From: Candidatus Bathyarchaeota archaeon
GTDB taxonomy: Archaea; Thermoproteota; Bathyarchaeia; 40CM-2-53-6; RBG-13-38-9
Direction: 5' to 3'
Length of the DNA: 6,230 nucleotides
Assembly (NCBI GenBank): GCA_007050885.1
Contig: SMYQ01000072.1
Span: forward strand, 1-6,230
Shown: positions 1-4,999 of the stretch, one piece after another
Numbering within the stretch: position 1 is the first letter of the stretch
Layout: every line of letters starts with the position of its first letter
The notes under the pieces: generated by a model
Seen by the model: the letters and a program-made list of their open reading frames with translations, nothing else
Database searches by the model: none
Told to the model about the DNA's origin: nothing
Position numbers and translations under genes: made by a program

Positions 1-218
1 AAACTGTAGGGAAAAACTTCTGTTTTTTCATTCAAAATCAACATATCAGATTTAAGTGAATCATTAAACTACAGCAGCGGTTGCTTTTGAAGAAGTTTCC
101 TAATTTTCCTTAATTCATCAGAATTTTATAGTAGGCATCTTCAAACGCACGCACTATAAGCATCAATGACAAAAGGATTTACATTAGCCAGCTTTAACGT
201 TATAACGAAATAATAAGT
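1..218 (-). pseudogene. Decayed protein-coding gene fragment, family unknown
   Basis: The minus strand reads as natural-looking protein in three joined pieces. Positions 218-141 give a hydrophobic stretch ending NPFVIDAYSA before a TGA. Positions 155-110 read RAFEDAYYKIL in another frame. From 120 to the left edge, back in the first frame, the sequence reads DELRKIRKLLQKQPLL, an in-frame TAG at 69-71, then FNDSLKSDMLILNEKTEVF. Two compensating frameshifts plus one stop would explain this. There is no clean start codon, and the gene would continue beyond the left edge. I do not recognise the family. Chance open frames or assembly indels are the alternatives. Positions 219-342 hold only AT-rich sequence, with TATA-like stretches near 222-231 and 271-278 that could serve the forward gene at 343. 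Confidence 0.4.
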
Positions 219-342
219 TCATTTTTATAATGTTTTTCCCTTGAACGCTACCAAGCCTCTGCAGAATAACTAAATATAGCATCACATTATGGCGATCTAA
301 ACTTATGATTAAAGGTTAAAGAGGAAGACAGTAAAGTATGAA

Positions 343-1038
343 ATGATCTTGTTGAAGAGCTTACGCGTACTACGAAGAGAATTATTACACGACGGACGTG
401 GTAGACCCACTGGCCAACGACAGTCTATGCCTGAAATGACACGTCTATGGTATTTGATCTGGATTTCAAAAAAATATAATATTGAAACACGCAAATTTTT
501 CGAATCCTTTCTTGATGCATGGAAACATGAGAAATCATCCTGTAAAGACATGGTTATCGAATGCCGGCAAAAGACAGAGGATGCTGGCGTTTTTCTTGTA
601 ACACAAAATCAAAAAGTGGTTACACAACTACGTCTTACCAAGGCAACATTAAAACATATGACAGAAATCGATCTTGAGAAAATTCCATGGAAAGAAAGCG
701 ATGTAGTAAGCACAATTAACAAATTGAAACCAATTGACATGAAGATCAAAGATGTAAATTCAGAAGTCAAATGGGTCAATCTGAAAGCCAAGGTTGTTAA
801 GAAACCAATCGCTAGGACAGTCTATTCCAGATTCGGTAATAATCCTCTTGGCTTATCAACATCAACAATCTCCGATGACACTGGATCCATAAAGATGCCA
901 CTTTGGAACAACCAAATAAATATGGTCTCAATTGGCGACACAATTCAGATTGAGAATGGCCGGATAAGAACCTTTAGAGGAGAACTTCAAGTAAGTGTTG
1001 GCAAAGCCGGAAAACTGAAGGTAATCAAAGCCCACTAA
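343..1038 (+). CDS. OB-fold nucleic-acid-binding protein, RPA/SSB-like
   Basis: This 231-residue protein probably binds single-stranded DNA or RNA. Residues about 132-228 form an OB-fold of the archaeal RPA/SSB type: VNLKAKVV opens the barrel, ISDDTGSIKMPLW is the characteristic central strand pair, and IGDTIQIENGRIRTFRGELQVSV closes it in two strands. Residues 1-125 are not recognised. They contain a basic start, an aromatic helical region (TRLWYLIW) and a likely beta region around VIECRQKTEDAGVFLVTQNQKVV. Typical multi-OB RPA subunits are longer, so this is a one-OB protein with an extra N-terminal domain. The ATG at 343 has a purine-rich GAGGAAG at 321-327, rather far upstream (15 nt). The ATG at 427 is an alternative with no visible ribosome binding site. 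It stands alone and converges on the helicase gene 60 nt downstream. Function as a replication or repair SSB is inferred from the fold only. Confidence 0.85.
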   Translation: MILLKSLRVLRRELLHDGRGRPTGQRQSMPEMTRLWYLIWISKKYNIETRKFFESFLDAWKHEKSSCKDMVIECRQKTEDAGVFLVTQNQKVVTQLRLTKATLKHMTEIDLEKIPWKESDVVSTINKLKPIDMKIKDVNSEVKWVNLKAKVVKKPIARTVYSRFGNNPLGLSTSTISDDTGSIKMPLWNNQINMVSIGDTIQIENGRIRTFRGELQVSVGKAGKLKVIKAH

Positions 1039-1098
1039 AAGGGATACCTTATACTTTCAGATGTTTCAAGATTCTCGAGTTAGGACTTTTAACACTAC

Positions 1099-2229
1099 TT
1101 AGCGTGCGATCTTTGTGTTAACCAACTCTGGAGCTTTCTCGATTGTGTTACCACCTATTTCTTGTATTTTTTTAAAATTTGAGCGCTGTTCTGGAGAAAC
1201 TAGGGTTATGGCGATCCCTTTCTTGCCAGCTCGCCCTGTTCTACCTATCCTATGGAAGTAATTATATGGATCTTGAGGCACATCCAAATTTATGATATGA
1301 GTTATTCCATCTATATCTAAGCCTCTGCCTGCTAAGTCTGTCGCGACGAGTATTCGACGCCGACCATTTACAAATTTATTCATGGCCCAATCACGTTGAT
1401 TTTGGGTGAGATTCCCGTTTATGACCACCGAAGAAAAACCTCTTGAGCGTAGCATTTCGTTTATCTGAAATGTATCCCTCTTGGTCCGACAAAACAATAT
1501 GGCACGATCTATTTTCTCGCGATTTAGAAGTTTCATAAGTGACTTGGACTTCGTTCTCGAGTCAGTAGTTACGTAATATTGTTCAATCTCCTTGACATTG
1601 AGATCGTCAGATTCTATTAGAACCTCACGAGGATTATTCATGTATCGCCTAGCGAGTTTCAATACACTTTTGGGAATAGTAGCCGAGAAAAGTGCTGTTT
1701 GATGTTTTCCTTTAATTGATCTCATTATCAATTCAACATCTTCGATAAAACCCATTTCTAACATTCTATCTGCTTCATCTAGAACAACACACAAAACATC
1801 ATCTAATACCAGTGACCCCCCATCGAGATGGTCTAGAAGTCGACCTGGCGTGCCAACAACAATTGATGGGCAAGTCCTCATTGCTTCAAGTTGAACGTAT
1901 TTTGATACACCACCATATAATGCTAAAGCATGTTTGTTAGTCTTTTTACCATAGGAGTTTATGTCTTCTGCAACCTGTACCGCGAGTTCCCGTGTTGGAA
2001 CAATTATCAATGCTTGAACATTGGGATTATTCTCATTAACTATCTCCAGAATTGGAAGCCCAAAAGCTGCGGTCTTTCCAGTACCTGTATGAGCTTGTCC
2101 AATTATGTCACTTCCACTCCATAGGAGAGGAATTACTTTTTCCTGAATTGGGTAAGGCCTTTGAAATCCGAGATCATCAAGCGCATCTACAATTTCTGGA
2201 CTTAATCCCATATTTTCGAAATTATTCAT
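1099..2229 (-). CDS. DEAD-box ATP-dependent RNA helicase
   Basis: A complete 376-residue DEAD-box helicase that uses ATP to unwind or remodel RNA. The motifs appear in order: conserved upstream Phe4, Q motif GFQRPYPIQ (21-29), motif I AHTGTGKT (46-53), Ia PTRELA (78-83), GG (106-107), Ib TPGRLLD (127-133), II DEAD (151-154), III SAT (182-184), IV ILFCRTKR (244-251), V ATDLAGRGLD (296-305) and VI HRIGRTGR (326-333). The protein stops about 40 residues after motif VI, so it is a minimal two-RecA core with no C-terminal RNA-binding extension. The ATG at 2229 is favoured because it keeps Phe4 at the usual spacing before the Q motif and has GGTGA (minus strand, 2239-2243) 9 nt upstream. The segment after motif IV reads INGNLTQNQRD, where many relatives have HGDLSQ. 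Likely roles are ribosome assembly, RNA decay or cold adaptation, but the sequence does not decide among them. Confidence 0.97.
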   Translation of the reverse strand: MNNFENMGLSPEIVDALDDLGFQRPYPIQEKVIPLLWSGSDIIGQAHTGTGKTAAFGLPILEIVNENNPNVQALIIVPTRELAVQVAEDINSYGKKTNKHALALYGGVSKYVQLEAMRTCPSIVVGTPGRLLDHLDGGSLVLDDVLCVVLDEADRMLEMGFIEDVELIMRSIKGKHQTALFSATIPKSVLKLARRYMNNPREVLIESDDLNVKEIEQYYVTTDSRTKSKSLMKLLNREKIDRAILFCRTKRDTFQINEMLRSRGFSSVVINGNLTQNQRDWAMNKFVNGRRRILVATDLAGRGLDIDGITHIINLDVPQDPYNYFHRIGRTGRAGKKGIAITLVSPEQRSNFKKIQEIGGNTIEKAPELVNTKIAR

Positions 2230-2249
2230 TAGTTTGTTTCACCATTATT

Positions 2250-2390
2250 TTGCAACAAAAGCCGCAAATCTCTTGTGTTAATCCGAAAAAACGACCAATT
2301 GAAAGATCGATAATTCAGTTTCACATTGATATCTGTACGGAATGTGCTGCGTTAGAGGTCATTTGTTCTTCAGCGATGCTTAGAAACTAG
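2250..2390 (+). CDS. Possible small cysteine-containing protein
   Basis: A 46-codon frame from a TTG, leaving the helicase gene divergently. The product is basic at first (PKKRPIERS) and has four cysteines, one at residue 9 and the rest in the C-terminal half, including CTEC. Spaced cysteines of this kind can bind zinc, and the residue pattern looks more like protein than random sequence. Against it, there is no ribosome binding site, no ATG start, and the frame is short. It could be a leaderless gene, a remnant or chance. No function is proposed. Confidence 0.25.
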   Translation: MQQKPQISCVNPKKRPIERSIIQFHIDICTECAALEVICSSAMLRN

Positions 2391-2471
2391 TATCACTGAT
2401 TCACCTTTCCTGCGTATAGGACCAAGCGACCTTAATAAGTTAAGCGATCGCTATTTTGGTGCCTCAAGTCT
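2370..2471 (-). pseudogene. In-frame coding-like tail behind the stop of the 81-residue ORF
   Basis: Directly after the TGA at 2472-2474, the same reading frame continues with six codons (RLEAPK), a TAG at 2451-2453, then 26 codons to a TGA at 2370-2372. The last part contains LRSLGPIRRKGESVILVSK, which looks like a real C-terminal helix and beta hairpin. It has no start codon until a late GTG. The upstream ORF may therefore be a nonsense-truncated form of a longer gene. Readthrough is possible but less likely. The family is not recognised. Confidence 0.3.
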
Positions 2472-2717
2472 TCAAATTTGTTTCTTTTCGCGTAAAATAT
2501 CCAGCATAGTTTTGTAGGGAGATGTATGTTGAGTGATAGGATGTTTCTTAGGAATTAAATCGATTATTTCCGCTGTGTTTGGCTTGATCTTTAAAGCCTG
2601 TTCCATTGTCTTTTCGATTAAATGCTGTTCATAGAGAAATGAATAAGGGATATTCTCTTCAGGAATTTTAGCTGAATTATTTGTCAAGATTATTAACTCC
2701 ATTTGTTCTAAATTCAT
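2472..2717 (-). CDS. Hypothetical 81-residue protein
   Basis: An unrecognised short protein starting at ATG 2717, right after an in-frame TAA. A second ATG lies at 2702. The start of the product is a hydrophobic strand (MELIILTN). The middle is rich in Glu and Lys and probably helical, and a Pro/His/Thr stretch (KKHPITQHTSPYK) precedes a basic C-terminus. The purine run AGAAAG lies just upstream but is a weak ribosome binding site. It lies 20 nt downstream of the stop of the 43-residue ORF on the same strand, so the two could be co-transcribed. The same frame continues as coding-like sequence beyond its stop, so it may be a truncated gene rather than a complete one. Confidence 0.45.
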   Translation of the reverse strand: MNLEQMELIILTNNSAKIPEENIPYSFLYEQHLIEKTMEQALKIKPNTAEIIDLIPKKHPITQHTSPYKTMLDILREKKQI

Positions 2718-2737
2718 TTACTTTCTGCAGAAACTTG

Positions 2738-2869
2738 TTATCTAAGACTGTCTCTATGAAATCTCAGGATCGACTTCTTCATCCTATTAACAAGTTTCTT
2801 ATCGGAATACGTTTCTGACTCTGAAAGATTTCTCACATGACCATCTTTCTTTGCCAGAATAAGTAGCAT
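2738..2869 (-). CDS. Hypothetical 43-residue basic protein or gene fragment
   Basis: The ATG at 2869 opens a 43-residue frame with GGGGAG about 12 nt upstream. The product begins with a hydrophobic strand (MLLILAKKDG) and ends in a basic helix (KKLVNRMKKSILRFHR), an arrangement that could bind nucleic acid. I do not recognise it. The frame is open for nine codons upstream of the ATG (NKGEKTIV just before it), and coding-like sequence in another frame ends at 2889. A single indel near 2890 would join the two into a longer protein, so this may be the second half of a broken gene. Confidence 0.4.
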   Translation of the reverse strand: MLLILAKKDGHVRNLSESETYSDKKLVNRMKKSILRFHRDSLR

Positions 2870-2888
2870 AACTATTGTTTTCTCCCCT

Positions 2889-2957
2889 TTATTTAGTTAC
2901 TGGGAGTGTTTCTTTAAAGTGAATTATGACTTTTTCAGCTTTGACAAGTGCAGTGGC
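2889..2957 (-). pseudogene. Coding-like fragment upstream of the 43-residue ORF
   Basis: Between a TAG at 2958-2960 and a TAA at 2889-2891, the minus strand reads 22 codons containing KAEKVIIHFKETLPVTK, which looks like protein. It has no ATG, GTG or TTG start. It is in the same frame as the zinc-finger gene upstream, behind that gene's TGA and this TAG. It could be the N-terminal piece of the gene now seen as the 43-residue ORF, separated by a frameshift, or it could be chance. Confidence 0.22.
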
Positions 2958-2975
2958 CTAAAAGATAAGATTCTC

Positions 2976-3140
2976 TCAAGTTGATGGATTTTTCTCGGAA
3001 TCACCTTTACATTCTTTAACGTGGTTAGCGAATTCGGATAGTGGGAAAGGCTTCTTACATTTTAGGCATGTCAACGTTTTTTGTCTATTCTCGTCTCTAC
3101 GACCGCCAGATTGCCAGCGACCTCCAAACTTTCTTCCCAT
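2976..3140 (-). CDS. Small C2HC zinc-finger protein (54 residues)
   Basis: A 54-residue protein with a glycine- and arginine-rich basic N-terminus (MGRKFGGRWQSGGRR, residues 1-15), then one zinc finger TCLKCKKPFPLSEFANHVKEC (24-44, shown as C25, C28, H40 and C44), then a polar tail. The CxxC...HxxxC spacing is that of a compact zinc finger, and the RG-rich arm suggests nucleic-acid binding. The function beyond that is unknown. The ATG at 3140 follows a weak AAGGT about 10 nt upstream. A TATA-like CTATAAG at 3181-3187 on the same strand sits at a sensible distance for a start near 3158. It is divergent from the HTH gene at 3389. The zinc ligands make a real gene much more likely than the length alone would. 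Confidence 0.65.
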   Translation of the reverse strand: MGRKFGGRWQSGGRRDENRQKTLTCLKCKKPFPLSEFANHVKECKGDSEKNPST

Positions 3141-3180
3141 ACAATCAACCTTGAGTTTGCGTTGCTAAGAGTTAAAAGTC

Positions 3181-3187
3181 CTTATAG
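3181..3187 (-). promoter_or_regulatory. TATA-like box for the zinc-finger gene
   Basis: CTATAAG on the minus strand, centred about 44 nt before the ATG at 3140. With the usual archaeal spacing of roughly 25 nt, transcription would begin near 3158 and leave an 18-nt leader. Position and sequence fit, but no BRE was established. Confidence 0.35.
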
Positions 3188-3372
3188 CTTTGCCTATCCT
3201 CATGACAAATGCAAAAAAGAGTTACTATTCTTGTCTAAAAAAATATTTTGTACATAATGTGCAGAAAGTTAGTTCCAATTTAAATGTTAATATCAATCTA
3301 AACATTAACACCATTCAAGAATATTTTAACATAGAAGATTGTTATCACCTCAATACACTATTTGAAAATTAA

Positions 3373-3379
3373 AAGGTGG
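3373..3379 (+). promoter_or_regulatory. Shine-Dalgarno site that fixes a TTG start
   Basis: AAGGTGG matches the anti-Shine-Dalgarno end of archaeal 16S rRNA and lies 9 nt before the TTG at 3389. The longer frame would begin at a TTG at 3362, upstream of this site, where no such sequence is present. The site therefore argues for the shorter protein beginning MSDEIVK. Confidence 0.65.
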
Positions 3380-3388
3380 AACCAGTTT

Positions 3389-3967
3389 TTGTCAGATGAA
3401 ATTGTAAAATCCAATTCAAAAGATAATGTGAAGACAGATGAAATAATACGAGATTATAGAATTCTTTTTTGTAGAGACCCACAGCCAGAAGAAATTGCCC
3501 TCGAAACTGGCATAACTCCTGAAAAAGCAAGAGAAGTGCTTGAAAAACTAGCTCTAAGCCAAAGGTGGCGTCAGCCAACAGAAATTGATAAGCAGAAAGC
3601 TCAAGAAAAAGCACGACGACGCTTAGAACTCGCTTCATGGCTAGAACTTGGATGTAGAAACTCATCTTATCTAAAAAAATGGTCAAATGATGAGTTTGGA
3701 AAGGCAGAAACCATACGTAATCAATATTCAGATTGCTTACCAAAAATTAGACGTAATGAATTTGACAATAATGATATTCAAGTAAATTTGATATTGTTCT
3801 GGCCTGAACTATCTTGGCCTATCATAGGGGAACCAAAAAATGGGGTCAAATTTTTTGAAGGCAAGATCTCTGATCAGACAACTATAATTGAACACAAATC
3901 GATTCCAAAAAAAGATCTCAATGATTGTCTCAAAAAAATACAGGTTATTGAGGAAAAAGTACAGTAA
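3389..3967 (+). CDS. Helix-turn-helix domain protein, 192 residues
   Basis: Residues about 17-56 form a helical bundle with a helix-turn-helix (PEEIALETGITPEKAREVLEKL read in overlapping pieces, 33-54). It resembles the HTH in sigma-factor-like and MarR-like DNA-binding proteins. A long, highly charged helix follows (67-82). The C-terminal half (about 115-192) is not recognised. It contains a short hydrophobic strand with aromatic residues (VNLILFWPELSWPIIGEP) and a basic tail. TTG at 3389 is chosen because AAGGTGG lies 9 nt upstream. An upstream TTG at 3362 would add nine residues. The gene ends 9 nt from the end of the convergent winged-helix gene. The 248 nt before it hold only AT-rich sequence, with a possible TATA near 3320-3328. 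A transcription-factor role is inferred from the HTH alone. Confidence 0.75.
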   Translation: MSDEIVKSNSKDNVKTDEIIRDYRILFCRDPQPEEIALETGITPEKAREVLEKLALSQRWRQPTEIDKQKAQEKARRRLELASWLELGCRNSSYLKKWSNDEFGKAETIRNQYSDCLPKIRRNEFDNNDIQVNLILFWPELSWPIIGEPKNGVKFFEGKISDQTTIIEHKSIPKKDLNDCLKKIQVIEEKVQ

Positions 3968-3976
3968 TGCTAGTGT

Positions 3977-4249
3977 TCAGGGTAAAACTGTTTTTAGACG
4001 ATTTGTTATTTCTTTTCCAAGTTTTGTTAGATAGTAAGGTGTTTTTGAATTGATTAAGCGTAGCCTTATTAATTGAGTCATATTGTATTCGAAGATTCCT
4101 TTATTTCTTGCTCGGGATAACTCAAGTAATTCCTTGTCGGATATTTTTCCTAGTTTGTCTATTGTCGATAGAATTCTTATGTTGATGTCTGAGCTAATCA
4201 CTACGTTGAAAGGGCGGATCCAGTCACTCTTCTTATAAGTTTCTTTCAT
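3977..4249 (-). CDS. Small winged-helix DNA-binding protein (90 residues)
   Basis: A one-domain winged helix-turn-helix protein, probably a transcription regulator. Residues 21-33 (DINIRILSTIDKL) form helix 1, 37-46 (SDKELLELSR) helix 2, 51-63 (GIFEYNMTQLIRL) the recognition helix, and 66-76 with PYYLTKLG the wing leading into the last helix. This layout is common in archaeal ArsR/MarR-like and thaumarchaeal small regulators. No ligand-binding domain is attached. The ATG at 4249 has an excellent GAGGGG (4256-4261) 6 nt upstream, so the start is secure. TATA-like stretches near 4277-4300 could provide the promoter. It converges with the HTH gene across a 9-nt gap. Its targets are unknown. Confidence 0.82.
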   Translation of the reverse strand: MKETYKKSDWIRPFNVVISSDINIRILSTIDKLGKISDKELLELSRARNKGIFEYNMTQLIRLRLINSKTPYYLTKLGKEITNRLKTVLP

Positions 4250-4660
4250 GGACGGCCCCTCTTATAACAAATCTTTGTAGATATTTGTTTGAATTCAATA
4301 TGGAATCTTAAAGGATTCTTAATTTTTAAAATCAACATAATAGTCTAGAATTGAATATATTTCTCATCTACAGCCCTAACTTATCAATTTCAATAGGTCG
4401 ACTACGAAGCCCATACCGTTGACTAGCGCGCGTGCTGTCAGAATTTGTTTATTACTTTTAGCATTTTCATAATGTGATTATAATCTCGATTTAATGCTTG
4501 AGATTGATTGGAGTTAATATTAGGTTATTAAAGACTCAATATATCTGGTATTTTGAATATTTTGACATTCAAAAGTGGATAAGTCAAGAATTAATAGGAT
4601 TAAATATTCTATCTAGAAATAAGACGGCAAAGAATTAACACTATATAATCGGGTCAGGTT
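4250..4660. other. AT-rich intergenic gap with a GC-rich island
   Basis: This 411-nt gap has no complete gene. The first 50 nt carry the leader and likely promoter of the winged-helix gene. Positions about 4398-4436 form a GC-rich island in AT-rich surroundings. The minus strand across it (4376-4477) reads 33 codons without a start, including KQILTARALVNGMGFVVDLL, ending at TAG 4376-4378. That resembles coding sequence, perhaps a remnant of a small nucleic-acid-binding protein, but the match is too weak to name a family. Near the end, TTAAATATT at 4600-4608 is the best-placed TATA for the tRNA. Confidence 0.4.
4600..4608 (+). promoter_or_regulatory. TATA-like box for tRNA-Leu
   Basis: TTAAATATT sits about 57 nt before the mature tRNA 5' end. 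A start roughly 25 nt downstream would leave a 30-nt leader for RNase P to remove. The nearer TATATAA at 4642-4648 would place the start inside the tRNA and is therefore less likely. Confidence 0.28.
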
Positions 4661-4693
4661 GCGGGGGTACCCGAGTCAGGTCTAAGGGGCAGG

Positions 4694-4722
4694 ACATCGC
4701 GAAGAATGTCGTGATGTGCCAA
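4694..4722 (+). other. tRNA intron 1, noncanonical position 30/31 in the anticodon stem
   Basis: This 29-nt intron sits in a bulge-helix-bulge. The central helix pairs exon GGCA (4688-4691) with intron TGCC (4717-4720). The bulges are GGA (4692-4694) and AAG (4721-4723), each cut after the second base. The inner helix is seven pairs, CATCGCG (4695-4701) with CGTGATG (4710-4716), including one G-T pair, closing an 8-nt loop. The outer helix is short, about three pairs (4685-4687 with 4724-4726). Removal places G4723 at position 31 and completes the anticodon stem. Introns away from 37/38 are known in archaea, especially Thermoproteota. Confidence 0.85.
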
Positions 4723-4729
4723 GCTTAGG

Positions 4730-4750
4730 TGGTCTCAACTAACCTGAGAC
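4730..4750 (+). other. tRNA intron 2, canonical position 37/38
   Basis: A 21-nt intron in a textbook bulge-helix-bulge. The outer helix is CAGGG/CCCTG, formed once intron 1 is gone. The central helix pairs CTTA (4724-4727) with TGAG (4745-4748). The bulges are GGT (4728-4730) and ACA (4749-4751), cut after the second base. The inner helix is GGT (4731-4733) with ACC (4742-4744) around an 8-nt loop. The exon between the two introns is only 7 nt (4723-4729) and carries the whole anticodon. Confidence 0.88.
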
Positions 4751-4815
4751 ACCCTGTGGCGCAGGCCTTCGTGGGTTCGAATCCCACTCCCCGCACCAAC
4801 AATCACACCTAACCA

Positions 4816-4822
4816 TATTTTT
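4816..4822 (+). terminator. Oligo-T tract after the tRNA
   Basis: TATTTTT lies 17 nt beyond the encoded CCA. Archaeal RNA polymerase commonly terminates at such T-runs without a hairpin. No stem precedes it. Confidence 0.35.
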
Positions 4823-4837
4823 CAAGAAAACACTTCA

Positions 4838-4969
4838 TTATTGCTCTCTTGGCAATTTGATGATGAAATCAATTCCCAGTATACATCCAAGTACGGCTAT
4901 TTTATTAAGATCGACTAAGACCAGTATTGGTCCAGTTAATAGTCGAATTGCTGAAGAGCGTGCGTTTAT
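4838..4969 (-). pseudogene. Membrane-protein-like fragment without a start codon
   Basis: Between a TAG at 4970-4972 and tandem stops TAA-TGA (4840-4835), the minus strand reads 43 codons ending GPILVLVDLNKIAVLGC...IKLPREQ. The composition is that of a transmembrane helix flanked by charged residues. No ATG, GTG or TTG is in frame, so this looks like the C-terminal remnant of a gene whose 5' part is gone. T-rich antisense sequence can give hydrophobic frames by chance. The rest of the 201-nt gap between the tRNA and the glycosyltransferase shows nothing else. Confidence 0.28.
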
Positions 4970-4999
4970 CTAAACCGATATATATGAAAGGTCTGAACA

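Larger units (their letters stand above)
4661..4798 (+). tRNA. tRNA-Leu(UAG) with two introns, CCA encoded
   Basis: A class II tRNA. The acceptor GCGGGGG (4661-4667) pairs with TCCCCGC (4788-4794), followed by discriminator A and an encoded CCA (4796-4798). The D-arm pairs CCC (4670-4672) with GGG. The T-arm is GTGGG-TTCGAAT-CCCAC (4771-4787), and the 14-nt variable arm (4757-4770) is typical of leucine tRNA. Read without splicing, the anticodon arm fails: CAGGA faces CCCTG and position 33 is not U. Removing 4694-4722 and 4730-4750 gives the stem CAGGG/CCCTG with loop CTTAGGA, U33 in place and anticodon TAG at 4726-4728. The mature length is 88 nt with CCA. Splicing would need the archaeal tRNA endonuclease and RtcB ligase, not seen here. 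It decodes CUA, and by wobble possibly other CUN codons. Confidence 0.93.

Noticed and set aside
50..122. Possible C/D-box sRNA on the minus strand (TGATGA and CTGA boxes)
   Set aside because: The C box lacks the usual purine, no convincing C'/D' pair or terminal stem exists, and the stretch reads better as decayed coding sequence.
2443..2452. Palindrome AGCGATCGCT
   Set aside because: A single 10-bp palindrome. It lies inside the coding-like tail and has no partner copies.
3283..3306. Inverted repeat AATGTT/AACATT
   Set aside because: Six AT-rich pairs with a 12-nt loop is expected by chance in such sequence, and no function is indicated.
3202..3372. A 56-codon forward frame rich in Asn, Ile and Leu before the HTH gene
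   Set aside because: No ribosome binding site, low-complexity AT-driven composition (NVNINLNINT), and it overlaps the upstream leader of the HTH gene. It is more likely untranslated.
4641..4660. An att-like duplication or integrase remnant at the tRNA
   Set aside because: I saw no repeat of the tRNA 3' end downstream and no integrase frame in the window.
4978..4986. TATATAT-like sequence just before the glycosyltransferase
   Set aside because: It is only about 20 nt from the TTG start, so transcription would begin at or after the start codon.
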